NCBI RefSeq assembly: GCF_026242195.1
Contig: NZ_RKLV01000009.1
Location: forward strand, 22,984 to 86,983
Reading direction: 5' to 3'
Source of the DNA: Halorutilus salinus
Lineage (GTDB): Archaea; Halobacteriota; Halobacteria; Halobacteriales; Halorutilaceae
Length of the DNA stretch: 64,000 bases
Below are positions 63,399 to 64,000 of the stretch, piece by piece. The position numbers and the translations under genes are program-made. How positions within the stretch are numbered: position 1 is the stretch's first letter; the number at the start of each line of letters is the position of its first letter. The notes below the pieces were generated by a model. The model had not been told where the DNA came from. It made no database searches and saw only the letters and a list, made by a program, of their open reading frames with translations.

Positions 63399-63587
63399 AT
63401 GCTCAGATGGCTTATCGGGGTAGTCGCCGCGGTAGCCTTCTTCTGGGGTCTCAACAGGATTCTGATCGCTCTCACATCCGAGGCGACCACGACCGACCTC
63501 CTTCTCGGCGTCGTAGGTGTCGGGCTCGCGGGTCTCTCGTTCGTCTACCTCGGATACCTTCTCGGACGGGTTCAGAGGAGCGTCTGA
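63399..63587 (+). CDS. Small two-helix membrane protein (62 aa)
   Basis: MLRWLIGVVAAVAFFWGLNRILIALT and LLGVVGVGLAGLSFVYLGYLLGRVQRSV form two membrane helices joined by a Thr-rich turn, with positive charge at the ends. A TTATATACAGG box about 25 nt before ATG 63399 suggests a leaderless mRNA. A short hydrophobic protein of unknown role, upstream of tRNA-Thr. Confidence 0.6.
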   Translation: MLRWLIGVVAAVAFFWGLNRILIALTSEATTTDLLLGVVGVGLAGLSFVYLGYLLGRVQRSV

Positions 63588-63629
63588 GAAAGAAATACTC
63601 TTAACCCGGCGTGTGCAATCACACGACGC

Positions 63630-63704
63630 GCCTCGGTAGCTCAGCCTGGTAGAGCGCGTCATTGGTAATGACGAGGTTCCCGGGTTCAATTCCCGGCCGA
63701 GGCT
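63630..63704 (+). tRNA. tRNA-Thr (anticodon GGT)
   Basis: 75 nt, acceptor GCCTCGG/CCGAGGC, anticodon stem CGTCA/TGACG with loop TTGGTAA (anticodon GGT), T-arm CCGGG TTCAATT CCCGG, discriminator T. No intron or CCA. The final 296 bases of the window (63705-64000) hold no gene that I can support; they carry repeat structures. Confidence 0.95.
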
Positions 63705-63730
63705 TGAGCGAAGCTTAGCGGAGCGAAAGC

Positions 63731-63805
63731 CGATCGGGATTGAACCGGTGAAGGAAGTGAGCGGTTACCGCGAACGGACTGACCGTGGTTCAGTTCTCCT
63801 CCGAG
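63731..63805 (+). repeat. Degenerate tRNA-derived inverted repeat downstream of tRNA-Thr
   Basis: The segment CGATCGGGATTGAACCGG is an inverted, degenerate copy of the tRNA-Thr T-arm, and GTGGTTCAGTTCTCCTCCGAGG a direct degenerate copy of its T-arm and 3' acceptor. The two could pair around a 40-nt loop with GAAGGAAGTGAGCG. Same plan as behind tRNA-Leu (28731-28797). Confidence 0.6.
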
Positions 63806-63855
63806 GTTGTTATCCGAACCTATGCCACCAACCTAAGCTGATCTTCTCCGGAAAA

Positions 63856-63892
63856 GGTGAAGTACCTCGGGGGCAAGCCCCGAGGCTTCACC
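63856..63892. repeat. Strong interrupted hairpin at window end
   Basis: GGTGAAG (63856-63862) pairs with CTTCACC (63886-63892), and CCTCGGGG (63865-63872) with CCCCGAGG (63878-63885) around GCAAG. A 15-bp stem with a two-base bulge. It may be the left end of an IS1341/IS605-like element whose genes lie beyond the window; there is no gene evidence within it. Confidence 0.55.
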
Positions 63893-64000
63893 GTTTTGAC
63901 CGCACGTCCCAAACCGGGTCGTTCCGTCGCAGGCGAATTTAATTCCCCTCGACCTTCGCATAACGGGTCGGCTCCGGATTAACACCCGAACACAGCGTTA

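Noticed and set aside
63748..63942. 64-residue open frame at the window end
   Set aside because: It runs through the tRNA-derived repeat and the strong hairpin, has no start signal and no recognisable domain; treated as non-coding.
1..64000. CRISPR array
   Set aside because: No run of regularly spaced direct repeats was seen on either strand; the GA-rich repeats in 6430-7090 are coding.

Overview
The window is a gene-dense stretch of chromosome from a haloarchaeon-like euryarchaeon. Three things support this. The proteins are strongly acidic (Asp/Glu-rich). The information-processing genes are archaeal: AlaRS of the archaeal type, ribosomal proteins eL15 and eL40, an RPA/Rpap pair, Topo VI, NOB1, deoxyhypusine synthase, Tsr3 and archaeosine RaSEA. 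Many short proteins resemble families I know from Halobacteria (pilin-like DUF7261/7287/7288 types, UPF0058, DUF6149, DUF5804, DUF5817, Tat lipoproteins with an RRRxF signal and AGC/TGC lipobox). Two sequence habits are unlike mainstream haloarchaea: ATA is a common isoleucine codon despite the high GC, and the tetranucleotide GGCC is almost absent. This suggests a divergent lineage, but I cannot name it.

Layout. 1-1.5 kb: minus-strand pilin-like membrane proteins. 1.7-9.3 kb: alaS-thrC, a four-helix membrane protein, a Glu/Lys coiled-coil protein coupled to a PiT phosphate permease, and an M42 peptidase. 9.3-16.8 kb: MBL hydrolase, RNA m5C methyltransferase, aroE, DUF5817-like protein, eL15, rpap/RPA, and an S2P-CBS protease. 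16.8-27.5 kb: DHH nuclease, JAMM protease with FAD synthase, aminotransferase, a Mer-like F420 enzyme, NOB1 with PRC-barrel, a threonine-synthase-like protein lacking the PLP lysine, HAD hydrolase, UbiA, and an R2lox-type di-metal oxidase. 27.5-35.9 kb: lipoproteins, tRNA-Leu, a three-gene ABC exporter whose large permease is fused to a PrsW protease, a lipoprotein with three copies of one domain, an M29-like peptidase, and tRNA-Thr(CGT). 35.9-42.7 kb: top6A and a top6B interrupted by two large inteins. 42.7-45.5 kb: an AT-richer island with a small membrane protein, an AbrB-type regulator beside an 18-bp palindrome, and an IS200/IS605 element (zinc-finger ORF, tnpA, tnpB, omega-RNA-like end). 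45.5-64 kb: GST, an unknown membrane protein, carA, DASH cryptochrome, tsr3, enoyl-CoA hydratase, eL40, hisB-hisA, thioesterase, SDR, ThDP decarboxylase, FAD oxidase, archaeosine enzyme, deoxyhypusine synthase, and tRNA-Thr(GGT).

Organisation. Many co-directional neighbours overlap by 4 bp (ATGA), so translational coupling is widespread. Several TATA-like boxes lie about 25-30 nt before start codons, consistent with leaderless mRNAs; eL15 is an exception, with a long leader and a Shine-Dalgarno sequence. The most unusual items are the twin inteins placed exactly at ATP-binding motifs of Topo VI B, the IS605 island with its extra zinc-finger ORF and a second orphan right-end-like hairpin, the tRNA-derived inverted repeats behind two tRNA genes, the PrsW-ABC fusion, and the GGCC depletion.
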